Of a stretch of 64,000 bases of DNA, positions 45,714 to 54,813 are shown piece after piece. Source of the DNA: a methane-oxidizing endosymbiont of Gigantopelta aegis (lineage in GTDB: Bacteria > Pseudomonadota > Gammaproteobacteria > Methylococcales > Methylomonadaceae); contig NZ_JAEHGD010000003.1 in assembly GCF_016097405.1 (NCBI RefSeq), positions 1 through 64,000 of the forward strand, given 5' to 3'. Every line of letters begins with the position of its first letter. The stretch's first letter is position 1. The notes beneath the pieces are model-generated. The model was not told the DNA's origin and made no database searches. It saw only the letters and a list, made by a program, of their open reading frames with translations. The translations under genes and the position numbers were made by a program.

Positions 45714-47167
45714 AGGTCAAACCTCATAAGCGCCAACTTAAGCCCCCAACCACTTGATTAAACACGACTTACGCCCAGCTCTCTGCATTGTCGAATCATT
45801 CCCAAAATCGGTTCAGGTAGACTCTGCAACGAACGTTTTCTCGGGCGTTCGCTAACGCTTTTCAAATAATCACGCTGAAAGCGTTCTTGCTTCGGAAAAC
45901 AGGCGTTCAATCCTGATTTAATGTCCTCAGCAATCGTTTTATACAAACGCCAGGGTGTCAATGCACGCGGCCCATCCATTTTCGTCAAGGCCTTGGTAAA
46001 ACACCGCTGCGCGATCTTTTCCGTAACCACCGCATACAGAAGTTTGCCCTGTAAATACAATTCGGCCAATTGACTGTCTTTACGGGCACGTAATTGATTG
46101 ATCGCCAACAGGCTTTTCAGCCGTTTGATCACCAATTCCACCTGCCAGCGTACACGATAGAGCGCGGCAGCCGTTTCGGTGCTGAGCAACTCGACCGGCA
46201 CGGACGTTAAAATTAAGACCCATTCACTGAGATAGAGCGTTTTTTCCTGGGCTGTACGTCCTTTGTTCTGCGCTCTGAGTTTCGCTTTACGCCGGGCTTG
46301 CGCCGCTTTTTCGGCAGGTAACGGAACCGCATGTACCGTGCAGGCGATTCGTTTAGTATCATGGCACAAATAAACCGGAATAGCCCCCGCTTGTTTCCCG
46401 AGACGTTGTAATTTCGTTTCCCAGTCAATTTTTATCATTTTGCCGTGCTCGTCAAGCTCGTATAAATTCATGCTGTGTGCGTTATAGCGCAGCACAATAT
46501 CGCCACCTCGGTCAATAAAAGGCACCAACGACTTCGGTTGATTGTAGCCACGATCAATCAACACGACATCGCCCGATTCCAGCACATAATGGTCAAGGCT
46601 TTCGCCAATCTTGTCCGTACTGACTTCAACCTGGCGCAATGTCAGTGAAATCAAATCTATCGCGATATGTAGCCGATACGTGGTTTCTGTCGCACCGGGT
46701 TCCTGCACGGTCGAGCCATCAATAATAACGAAGCTTAATGAACCACTGTCAACCACCTGATGCAACCCAAATACGCCCGATAGCAAGGATTTTACCCAAG
46801 GAACGCAGGCCGCCAGTCTTTTTTACCGCCGTATCACTCAGGTAGCCCTGTAAGTGAGCCACCTCGCCGGCGCAACTCCGCAAGGAGAAATCCAGACCAC
46901 AGTAGAGCATCACCAACTGTAACAGTTGTAAGGGCGAACGGATCTTGCGCGCACGCGTGAAGGCTTTAAATTCATAGGCTTGTTGTTGATAATCTTCTGG
47001 AAGTTCTTGCACAAATTGTTCAAAACGAGTATCTATGTGAGGTGGCTGCTTTTTCATAGGGTTTTCACTTTTGTCGGCAAAAGACTCTATGTGGTGGCCA
47101 CACCTTTATTTTTCAACACGTAATCAATGATTTAATGGCTTAAGTTGGCGCTTATGAGGTCAAACCT
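45714..47167 (-). mobile_element. IS4-like insertion sequence, copy 3, with 11-bp duplication
   Basis: The element is 45725-47156 (1432 bp), with the same 20-bp inverted ends as copy 2. AGGTCAAACCT is duplicated at 45714-45724 and 47157-47167. It is in the same orientation as copy 2 and only 373 bp from it, so the pair forms a minimal composite structure. Confidence 0.95.
45758..47057 (-). pseudogene. IS4-family transposase, two overlapping frames (copy 3)
   Basis: This is the best preserved copy: frame 1 (47057 down to 46749, 102 aa, MKKQPPHIDTRFEQFVQELP) and frame 2 (46786 to 45758, 342 aa, DDE core). They overlap and are out of register by one base at the A6 run in the coding strand (GTAAAAAAGAC near 46821). 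Both frames are otherwise clean, so this may be the natural two-frame layout of the element, expressed by slippage, rather than decay. Confidence 0.85.
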
Positions 47168-47339
47168 AATGGTTCATTGGCACTGTCTTTTGCGAGCGTA
47201 TACATTGATTATTTTGCTAAAAAACAGACGATAGTGAAAATCTGATGAAAGTAAATGAATTTATGAATAGAAATTTTATTGATATTGCAGTAGCAGAGAA
47301 TTACCCTAATGCATATATTATCAAATTAAAGGTTGATTC

Positions 47340-48237
47340 ATGAGTAAGGGTAAAAATCCTTTAGTCAGTGTCTTAATTCCGGCTTATAAAGCAATATTTT
47401 TGAGGAATGTTTAGATAGTGCCATTGAGCAAACCTATCAAAATATTGAAATTATTGTAAGTGATGATTGTCCTAATTCTGAAATTGAAGATATTGTTAAA
47501 TCTAAAAAAGACTCCCGTATTCTATATTATAGAAACACTCCCGCTAAAGGGCCAGCATTAAATTATCCAGAGGTATTTAAGCTAGCCAAGGGTGATTATA
47601 TTAAATTTTTAAATGATGATGATATTCTTCATCCCAGATGTATAGAAAAAATGCTTCCATATCTGTTCTTGTCATCAGTAAAGGTTGTGACTACTTATAG
47701 GCAGGAGGTGGATGATAACGGAAATAGTTTGCCTGATAGGCTGCATAATACACCTTTGTTTAAAGAAAATATTTTGATAGAAGGAGCGTCTTTAGTTTGT
47801 GCTATGCTAGCAAATCAAATTAATGTGGTTGGTGAGCCTTCGTGCATTTTGTTTAGAAAAAAAATATTGAGAGTGTTAAACCTCATTTACTATGTTTTGG
47901 GGGGTATGGATATCAACGTTCAGGTTTGGGTGATGTTGGGTTAGTGCTAAATCTACTAAAACAAGGCGATTGTGCATACTTGGGAGAAGAGCCGCTTGTG
48001 TGGGTAAGGGTTTTTGATGGCCAATGGCAACAATTGTCAGGTGCTAGAGAATGGTCATTAAAAACTTGGAATATTTTTAGAAAACATGCTATTGAAAGCG
48101 GGTTGATGCGGAGAGTCAGCTTTGGTCGAAGCCTTCGATGCCGGTACAGTGAGGGTGATGCTTTTCATCGTAAATCCTTTATTGCCAAACGTCATTTTAG
48201 GTGGTTTTTATCAAAACCATATTGTTTTGAGAAGTAA
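47340..48237 (+). pseudogene. GT2-family glycosyltransferase, two frameshifts
   Basis: ATG 47340 starts KNPLVSVLIPAYKAIF. A T lost near 47400 moves the frame to ECLDSAIEQTYQNIEIIVSD, FLNDDDILHPRCIEKML (the DxD-like metal site) and onward. An A lost in the A8 run near 47865 moves it again to GLGDVGLVLNLLKQGDC and the end YCFEK. With both bases restored it is a normal family 2 glycosyltransferase of about 300 aa. The sugar specificity is unknown. Confidence 0.8.
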
Positions 48238-48244
48238 GGTGTAA

Positions 48245-49661
48245 ATGAGAGTAGAACGATCGTACAAACATATGTTTGGGTGGAGTGCATTTGAGCAATT
48301 CTTTCGTATGGGGATACAATTTGCTGTTATGTTGGTTCTTGCACGGATTCTTACCCCAGAAGATTTTGGGTTGTTTGCAATGCTTGCTATTTTTATTGCA
48401 ATCACTTCTACAGTTGCGAATGCAGGGCTTCCTGATGCGATTATTCAAAGTAAATCGTTAACGATTGAAGAAGTGTCTAGTATTTTCTTTTTATCTCTTA
48501 TAATACTTGTCATAAGTTCATGCCTGTTAGCTACTTCCGCACCGTTGATTGCAATATTTTTCAAGCGTTCACTTTTAGAAAACATTACCTATGTTATGGC
48601 CTTAGCTGGTTTTGTTGGAGGTTTAGGGATGATTCAAAGTGCACTTTTATCTCGAGAGTTAAACTTCAAAGCACAAGGGATAATTTCAGCTATATCCTCC
48701 TTGGTTTCTGGAATGATAGCTATTACTTTTGCTTTGAATGGTTGGGGGGTTTGGAGTTTGGTCTATGCTACACTAATTGGAGGAGTTGTAAGCTCGGTAT
48801 TACTTTGGTTTTATCATCCTTGGCGGCCGCGACTGTTCTTTAATGTGTCATTAATTCAGTCCCATATTAAATATGGGACTAGTTTGTTATTTGCTCGTTT
48901 GATTAATGTTGTGATAGCTAACCTTCCTGCTACATTGTTGAGTAAGTTTTATACTCCACAGGAAGTAGGGTTATTTAACCGAGCAAATAGTTTGCAAAAC
49001 CTATCAGTTAACACATTGTCAGGGATTGCTGCCAAGGTTGCATTCCCTCTGTTTGCGCATGCAGCAGATGACTCCAAAAGGCTTGAGCGTGGTATGAATA
49101 AAGCCTTGAAAGGAACATTGTTAATCACAATGCCTGTAGCAGTGTTTATGATTTTGTTGGCTGAGCCTATTATAAAAATACTTTTGGGAAATCAATGGCT
49201 AGAATGTATTCCATTATTACAAATATTAAGTTTTCAAATTATTATTTGGCCTCTGCATTTGCTGAATGTAAATTTATTGATGGCTGTGGGGCGTAGTGAT
49301 TTGATTGCAAGAGGAGTTATGATTAAGTTTGTTGTAGTGATTGCTAGCCTTTCGCTTGGAGTTAAATATGGATTGTTAGGGTTGGCTATAGCAATGCTTT
49401 TTTTCAAGTGTCGTGAATCTATTTATAAATATATTCTATACGAAAAAAGTAATTAGTTTTGGTTTTAACAGACAGTTGTTAATTTTGTTGTCGAACCTGC
49501 TAACATCTATTCCAGTAATCTTGGTAGTATTAATTACGAATAACTCACTTATTAATGATATAGCAAGACTAAGTGTGGGAATTTTATTGGGTTTGGGGGT
49601 GCATTTCCTTATTCTTTGGCTGAAAGGGTTTCGTCTAAATAACTTTATGCAAAATATTTAG
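48245..49661 (+). pseudogene. Wzx/MATE-type polysaccharide flippase, one frameshift
   Basis: The frame from ATG 48245 codes for 403 aa with about 11 TM helices: FGWSAFEQFFRMGIQFAVML and LARILTPEDFGLFAMLAIFI open it as in WzxC-like lipopolysaccharide flippases. It stops at YEKSN in an A6 run near 49445. The next frame carries on with FYTKKVISFGFNRQLLILLS and two to three more helices to 49661. With one A removed the protein is about 471 aa, the usual size. It should move undecaprenyl-linked repeat units across the inner membrane. Confidence 0.85.
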
Positions 49662-50717
49662 GTATTTACCTTTCGATTTTGTAAAGTTTTTGTATAGATG
49701 AAAGTGAAGTTATCACCTTACACGCCAGCTACTCATCTACAAACTGTAAAATAGACCGATTTAGTCCAAATATGACGTATTGGCATAAATGGAGTTCCAA
49801 TACGAATGAATTTCAATAAGTATTTTTTTAATTGGTGAAATGTCTAGCATTGTAATTTTATTATCCACATATAATGGTGAGCGTTATTTGCAAGGATTTG
49901 TTGAGAGTATTCAGAAACAGAGTTTTGTAGATTGGAAGCTGCTTGTGCGTGATGATGGATCAAATGATCATACATTGAAATTGATTCGTTCTTTAGCGCT
50001 AGAAGATAAACGTATTCATTTGATGGGTTCTCATGGGAATGTAGGAGTAGTCAAAAGTTTTTCAGCTTTATCAGAAGAAGCGCTTCAGATGTTTCCAAAA
50101 GTCAACTATTTTATGTTTGCTGATCAAGATGATGTATGGTTGGATTTTAAGATTATAAAGACATTTGAAGAAATGAAGAAACAGGAAAGAGATGATGATC
50201 TTCCGGTGCTAGTTCATACCGATTTGAAGGTTGTTACATCTGGATTGGATGAAATTTCTTCATCGTTTATGAGATATCAACAGTTACGACATGAAAGAAA
50301 GCAACCTTTAGGAGTTTTACTCATTCAAAATTTTATTACTGGTTGTACTGTGATGGTAAATAGGCGATTGTTAGAGCTGGCAGTTCCATTTTCTAGTGCA
50401 GTTATAATGCATGATTGGTGGTTGGGGCAATGCGCGGCGGCAGCTGGTTCTATTGGTTTTGTTAATGAATCAACGATTTTGTATCGGCAGCATGAAAATA
50501 ATACACTTGGTGCAATTGGCTTTAGTAAGAAAGTTGTTAAAGTGTTGAAGCGAAGGTTTTCGTTAACAAAACAAGAACGTTATAAACTAAATTTACAAAA
50601 CTTGAAAGATTTAATAGATCAATCAAATCAGCTATACCGCGTTTTAAAACAACAAGAAACATTGGTTGAGGAAGAAACATTACTTATGTTGGAAGAGTTC
50701 TCTGATATTTTATATCA

Positions 50718-51781
50718 AAACTCATCGGCTTTGTTGCATAAATCATAAGGATCCCCATATTATAGGGCATGGACAAGAAAAAGAAACAACGCTACAAACT
50801 AAAGAATTGGTCGAATTACAATCAAGCCTTGATCAATCGAGGTTCATTAACGCTATGGTTCGAAGAATCCATGATCAAGCAATGGCATCAGCCTGAAAAG
50901 ACAGGCTATAGAGGAAGCCCGATGACGTATTCTGATACTGCTATTCAATGCGCATTGACCCTGAGAGAACTCTTTAAGCTGCCGTTGAGAGCGACACAGG
51001 GATGTTTGTTGTCGTTAGTCCAGTTATTAAAGCTGTCTATCCAGATTCCTCATTACAGTACATTAAGTCGCCGCCAGCAAACTCTGGAGGTTCGGCTGCC
51101 TCGTTCAAGCAGTCGAACGCCAAGACACTTAGTCGTCGATTCGACCGGCTTAAAAGTCTACGGTGAAGGCGAGTGGAAAGTTCGCAAACATGGTGCCAGC
51201 AAGCGCAGAACCTGGCGTAAACTCCATATCATGGTTGATGCACAAACGCAGGAAGTCGTGGCAGTTGAGATGACGGCTAATTTTGTTGGTGATTCCGAAG
51301 TCTTGCCGGATTTATTAGAGCAGCTGGATGAACACGACCAAGTTGCCAGTGTGGCGGCGGATGGCGCTTATGATACGATCCAGTGTCATCAGGCGATTCG
51401 TAACAAAGGCGCCGATGCATTGATACCGCCGCGGGAAGGGGCGGTGGAATGGCCGAGTGATGAAGATGGGAGAACTCATCCAAGAACAGCGATTGTTCAA
51501 CGTTGCGCTGAAATCGGGAGAAAGGCATGGAAACAAGAAAGTGGTTATCATCAACGCAGCCTGGCTGAAACGGCTATGTTTCGCATCAAAACGCTCTTTA
51601 GTGGCCAATTAAAAAACCGGACCTTTGCGGCTCAGATGGTTGAGGCGTATCTCCGCGTCGGCGCAATGAATAAAATGACAGGCCTGGGTATGCCTGAAAG
51701 TTATTCTGTTTCATGAATAAAGACTGGAATTTAAGAAAAGAGTACGCTGTGGATTATTTATGCAACAAAGCCAAACTCATC
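50718..51781 (+). mobile_element. IS5-family insertion sequence (IS903-like) with 9-bp duplication
   Basis: The element is 50727-51772 (1046 bp) with ends GGCTTTGTTGCATAAAT and ATTTATGCAACAAAGCC, a perfect 17-bp inverted repeat. AAACTCATC is duplicated on both sides (50718-50726, 51773-51781). A 9-bp duplication and these ends fit the IS903 group. The transposase is intact, so the element may be active. Confidence 0.94.
50769..51716 (+). CDS. IS5-family transposase
   Basis: The intact 315-aa protein: N-terminal domain (YKLKNWSNYNQALINRGSLT; YSDTAIQCALTLRELFKLPL), DDE core with LVVDSTGLKVYGEGEWKVRK (first D), VAADGAYDTIQCHQAIRNKG (second D) and the Y-x2-R-x3-E block YHQRSLAETAMFRIKTLF. The basic start (MDKKKKQRYKLK) is typical of the IS903 group. 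Confidence 0.95.
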   Translation: MDKKKKQRYKLKNWSNYNQALINRGSLTLWFEESMIKQWHQPEKTGYRGSPMTYSDTAIQCALTLRELFKLPLRATQGCLLSLVQLLKLSIQIPHYSTLSRRQQTLEVRLPRSSSRTPRHLVVDSTGLKVYGEGEWKVRKHGASKRRTWRKLHIMVDAQTQEVVAVEMTANFVGDSEVLPDLLEQLDEHDQVASVAADGAYDTIQCHQAIRNKGADALIPPREGAVEWPSDEDGRTHPRTAIVQRCAEIGRKAWKQESGYHQRSLAETAMFRIKTLFSGQLKNRTFAAQMVEAYLRVGAMNKMTGLGMPESYSVS

Positions 51782-52054
51782 TATCCGGCGCAAAGTTTTA
51801 AACCGATGGAATATTCGAAGACAGTTTTTTTTATATAATAAGGCTTTTAGGCTTTTTTTGTTGAAAAATTCAATACTTTCATCGCGGGATGCAAAAATAT
51901 CTAAATAAGTACTTATATTCCTAAGTACTGATAATTAGAGATATAATTCCTACATAAAAGTATAACAATTTTAATAAACATTGGAAGTTGAAAAATAAAA
52001 ACGAAAATTTATGAACGATTTGAAGTTGAGAATATTCTGATTCTGTAAGGGCAT

Positions 52055-52957
52055 ATGAATACTTTGGATTTTCCAAAAGTTGCAGTTTTGTTGGCTATAT
52101 ATAATGGAAAGCCATTTATTAATAAGCAACTAGACTCCATACTTAATCAAATTAAAGTTAATGTACAGGTATTTATCAGTATTGATTTGTCAGCAGATGA
52201 TAGTTATGACTATTGCAAGACCTTAGATCGAGAACATATTAATTTAACGATTCTTGGGTATGGAAAACGATTTGGAGGGGCTGCTAAAAACTTTTTTCGA
52301 TTGATTCGCGATGTCGATTTTTCTGGTTATGACTATATTGCTTTTTCTGACCAGGATGATATCTGGTTTTCAGATAAGTTGATCCATGGAATAGGGCAGA
52401 TGGGAAAGCATCATGCAGAAGCTTATTCAGCGAATGTTATTGCTTTTTGGGAAGATGGACGAGAAAAGTTAATTGATAAAGCTCAGCCACAAAGAGAGTT
52501 CGATTATTTATTCGAGGCAGCAGGGCCTGGGTGTACCTATATCTTCACTAATAAAGCAGCGAGTCTAATAAAATATTATTTAAATCAGTTTCCTGAGTTG
52601 GATAATTTTATTCTTCATGATTGGTTGTCTTATGCAATTTTAAGGCATAACCAATATAAATGGTTTATTGACTCAGTTCCTAAAATGAAATACAGGCAAC
52701 ACGATAATAATCAAATAGGTGCTAATACATCTTTTAGAGGGAAATTGCATCGAATACAGACTATTTTGTCTGGTCAAGCCTTTGATTATGTAGCTATGCT
52801 AATCAATGTCCTGAAGATTTATGACCTAAATGTTTCATCTAGAATAGGAGTGCTTAAGTTAGCTGTTAAAGCAAACCAATTACGACGTCGAAAAATAGAT
52901 CAGATTTTTGCTTTTATTGCATTGCTTATTTATGCCATAAAAGGTCCTGATAAATGA
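52055..52957 (+). CDS. GT2-family glycosyltransferase
   Basis: The intact 300-aa product: KVAVLLAIYNGKPFINKQLD, VFISIDLSADDSYDYC, metal-binding YIAFSDQDDIWFSDKLI and a later FILHDWLSYAILRHNQYKW. It resembles the truncated enzyme at 49840 in layout (SDQDDIW, HDW). It is probably a peripheral inner-membrane enzyme adding a deoxy-sugar to the repeat unit; donor and linkage cannot be told. It overlaps the epimerase gene by 4 bp (ATGA). Confidence 0.88.
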   Translation: MNTLDFPKVAVLLAIYNGKPFINKQLDSILNQIKVNVQVFISIDLSADDSYDYCKTLDREHINLTILGYGKRFGGAAKNFFRLIRDVDFSGYDYIAFSDQDDIWFSDKLIHGIGQMGKHHAEAYSANVIAFWEDGREKLIDKAQPQREFDYLFEAAGPGCTYIFTNKAASLIKYYLNQFPELDNFILHDWLSYAILRHNQYKWFIDSVPKMKYRQHDNNQIGANTSFRGKLHRIQTILSGQAFDYVAMLINVLKIYDLNVSSRIGVLKLAVKANQLRRRKIDQIFAFIALLIYAIKGPDK

Positions 52958-53943
52958 ACATTTTAGTAGCAGGTGCAACAGGGTTTGTTGGTAGTGTTTT
53001 GGTTAATTATTTAATTAAAACTGGTCAAAAAGTCATTTCATTATCGCGACAGCAAACAAATCTGTTACCTACAGAAGTAGAACAGCTTATTGGTTCTATG
53101 GAGTCATTAATTGATGATGCGCAATCATCAAGAAAACAGTTAAAACATCAATTACAGAATATTGATGTTGTGATTCATCTTGCTGCTCGGGTTCATATGA
53201 TGCAGGAAAAGTCTGAGAATCCTTTGCATGAGTTTCGTTTAGTCAACTGCGATGCAAGTCTGGCTTTGGCAAAAATGGCGGCTGACTCGGGTGTGAAGCG
53301 GTTTATTTATTTAAGTTCAGTCAAGGTGAATGGTGAAATGACTGAGCTAAACAAACCGTTTAAACCCGATGATTTTGTTGAACCAGACGACCCTTATGGT
53401 TTATCCAAATATGAAGCTGAGCAGGGTCTGTTAAAATTAGTCCGGGAAACGAATATGGAAGTCGTGATTATTCGTCCGCCATTGGTGTATGGTCCCGGCG
53501 TTAAAGCTAATTTTGCCGCAATGATGAAATGGGTGAACAAAGGTATTCCCCTGCCTTTTGGTGCCATTCATAACAAACGTTCACTGGTTGCTTTAGATAA
53601 TTTGGTGAGTTTTATTATTCATTGTATCGATCATCCGAAGGCGGCCAATGAGATTTTTTTGATTTCAGATGGCGAAGATGTTTCGACCACGGAGCTATTA
53701 CGAAAGGTTGCCAAGGCACTCGATAACCCCCCCCGGCTTGTACCGGTGCCGGTCAGTTGGATGCGGTTTGTGGCCAAATTATTGGGCAAGGAGCAGGTGG
53801 CCAATCGCTTGTTTGGTTCATTACAGGTCGATAGCGCCAAAGCGCGGGAGTTATTGGGCTGGAAGCCGGTGATTACGATGGATGAGCAGTTGAGGAAAAC
53901 GGCAGAAGTTTTTTTGAACAAAAAGGCATCCGTTAATGAATGA
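52954..53943 (+). CDS. NAD-dependent sugar epimerase/dehydratase
   Basis: Extended SDR of 329 aa: MNILVAGATGFVGSVLVNYL, VVIHLAARVHMMQEKSENPL, S-S-V-K-V-N-G block and Y-x3-K in YGLSKYEAEQ. RPPLVYGPGVKANFAAMMKW is common to WbpV/WbfT-like nucleotide-sugar 4-epimerases or reductases of O-antigen loci. The substrate is unknown. A partial second copy of its 3' end lies at 54301-54396. Confidence 0.88.
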   Translation: MNILVAGATGFVGSVLVNYLIKTGQKVISLSRQQTNLLPTEVEQLIGSMESLIDDAQSSRKQLKHQLQNIDVVIHLAARVHMMQEKSENPLHEFRLVNCDASLALAKMAADSGVKRFIYLSSVKVNGEMTELNKPFKPDDFVEPDDPYGLSKYEAEQGLLKLVRETNMEVVIIRPPLVYGPGVKANFAAMMKWVNKGIPLPFGAIHNKRSLVALDNLVSFIIHCIDHPKAANEIFLISDGEDVSTTELLRKVAKALDNPPRLVPVPVSWMRFVAKLLGKEQVANRLFGSLQVDSAKARELLGWKPVITMDEQLRKTAEVFLNKKASVNE

Positions 53944-54004
53944 TATACGATATATTTAGTGCTTTGACAATGGCAGTATCAGCGGGGGGTAAGGGCGTAA
54001 AATT

Positions 54005-54274
54005 ATGACGACCATGATTACAGAAGTTTATAACGCATTTAGAAAGGCTGGGGTTGATGAAGAAACAGCAGAAAAAGCCGCGATTGCCTTAACAGAAGAA
54101 AAAAATAAAGAACAAAAAGATGTTGAGCAAAAGATTCATGATATTGACCTACGCGTAAACAGCATAGAGAAATTATTGTTTGAAATAAAAGCGGAAAACA
54201 AAATCAACAGGTGGATGTTAGGCCTTATCATAGCCATTCAAGTTATTCCCTTTTTGCGGGAAATTCTGAGATAA
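54005..54274 (+). CDS. Small coiled-coil protein with C-terminal membrane anchor (DUF1640-like)
   Basis: An 89-aa protein: helical head ITEVYNAFRKAGVDEETAEK, coiled coil (KDVEQKIHDIDLRVNSIEKL) and a closing TM helix (RWMLGLIIAIQVIPFLREIL). Head and TM tail match the CCDC90/DUF1640-type design. It is like the two larger coiled-coil proteins near 25.5-26.5 kb but with no repeat expansion. The function is unknown. Confidence 0.75.
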   Translation: MTTMITEVYNAFRKAGVDEETAEKAAIALTEEKNKEQKDVEQKIHDIDLRVNSIEKLLFEIKAENKINRWMLGLIIAIQVIPFLREILR

Positions 54275-54300
54275 AATATAGCATTCAATAAGGTAGCTCC

Positions 54301-54396
54301 AAAGCTTGGGCGTTATTGGGCTGGAAGGTGGTGATTACGGTGGATGAGCAGTTGCAAAAAACAGCAGATGCTTATCTAAAAATAAGGTGTGAGTGA
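54301..54396 (+). pseudogene. Duplicated 3' fragment of the epimerase gene
   Basis: KAWALLGWKVVITVDEQLQK, then TADAYLKIRCE and a stop, reproduces the epimerase end (ARELLGWKPVITMDEQLRKT). It has no start of its own and ends exactly where the next gene begins (TGA then ATG at 54397). It is a footprint of a duplication or of recombination between two related epimerase genes. Confidence 0.8.
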
Positions 54397-54813
54397 ATGG
54401 ACGATGTACGCTATATTCAACGCTTTGAGAATTTTGATAAATCTTTTTTATTGTTAAAAGATGCGTTGGCGATTAATAACCCATCAATCGTGGAAAAAGC
54501 AGGATGTATCCAGTTTTTTGAAACGACTTTTGAACTTGCATGGAAATTGATGAAGGATTATCTGGGGTTTTTGGGGTATGACGCAAAGTCTCCACGAGAG
54601 GCGATAAAGCAGTCTTTCAGTATGGGCTTGATTGAAGATGGAGGCAGATGGTTGGATGCATTGATGGACAGAAATCTTACTGTACATACTTATGATGAAA
54701 ACATAGCCAATGAGGTTTATCAAAAAATCAAGAATGACTATTTTTTATTGCTTGAAGCATTACACAATAAATTCAGAGATATGATATGTTCGGATTCACA
54801 GAGGATGAACTAG
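54397..54813 (+). CDS. HI0074-like nucleotidyltransferase-substrate-binding HEPN protein, module 6
   Basis: A 138-aa protein: RFENFDKSFLLLKDALAI, IQFFETTFELAWKLMKDYL and DYDAKSPREAIKQSF-type blocks are diagnostic of the HI0074 group. It carries RNLTVHTY (R92, H97, Y99), again R-x4-H-x-Y. The HI0074/HI0073 pair is known structurally as a complex of a helical protein with an MNT nucleotidyltransferase. It overlaps the MNT gene by 28 bp. Confidence 0.88.
   Translation: MDDVRYIQRFENFDKSFLLLKDALAINNPSIVEKAGCIQFFETTFELAWKLMKDYLGFLGYDAKSPREAIKQSFSMGLIEDGGRWLDALMDRNLTVHTYDENIANEVYQKIKNDYFLLLEALHNKFRDMICSDSQRMN

Larger units (their letters stand above)
43549..47343 (+). pseudogene. TPR-methyltransferase gene, interrupted twice by the same IS4-like element
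   Basis: The N-terminal frame from 43549 has a TPR-like stretch (HFQFGKEALNQGNYPLAIAE). One A missing in the run near 43785 moves it into SLDHNTYYRFNSLRLEIEK and SAM motif ENYSILDIGGGEGYLA, cut at 43923. It resumes after copy 2 (45363) with QFISTNNYCLVEPNINGISG and FDVVVSCHVLEHIPVEDRD, is cut again at 45724, and resumes at 47168 with NGSLALSFASVYIDYF. It probably ends at 47343 overlapping the next start. It is either one fusion or two adjacent genes; the methyltransferase acceptor is unknown. Confidence 0.75.
49840..51908 (+). pseudogene. GT2-family glycosyltransferase, 3' end displaced by IS5
   Basis: Family 2 glycosyltransferase: VILLSTYNGERYLQGFVESI, LLVRDDGSNDHTL, then the metal site FMFADQDDVWLDFKI and MHDWWLGQCAAAAGS, like rhamnosyltransferase-type enzymes. 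The frame meets the IS at 50727 and stops at 50748 after ALLHKS. Without the IS it continues from 51782 as IRRKVLNRWNIRRQFFLYNK and ends at 51908, giving about 337 aa. The catalytic part is whole, so the truncated 302-aa form may still work. Confidence 0.85.

Noticed and set aside
51315-51608. Minus-strand open frame inside the IS5 transposase
   Set aside because: Antisense shadow of an intact transposase with no RBS or family resemblance.
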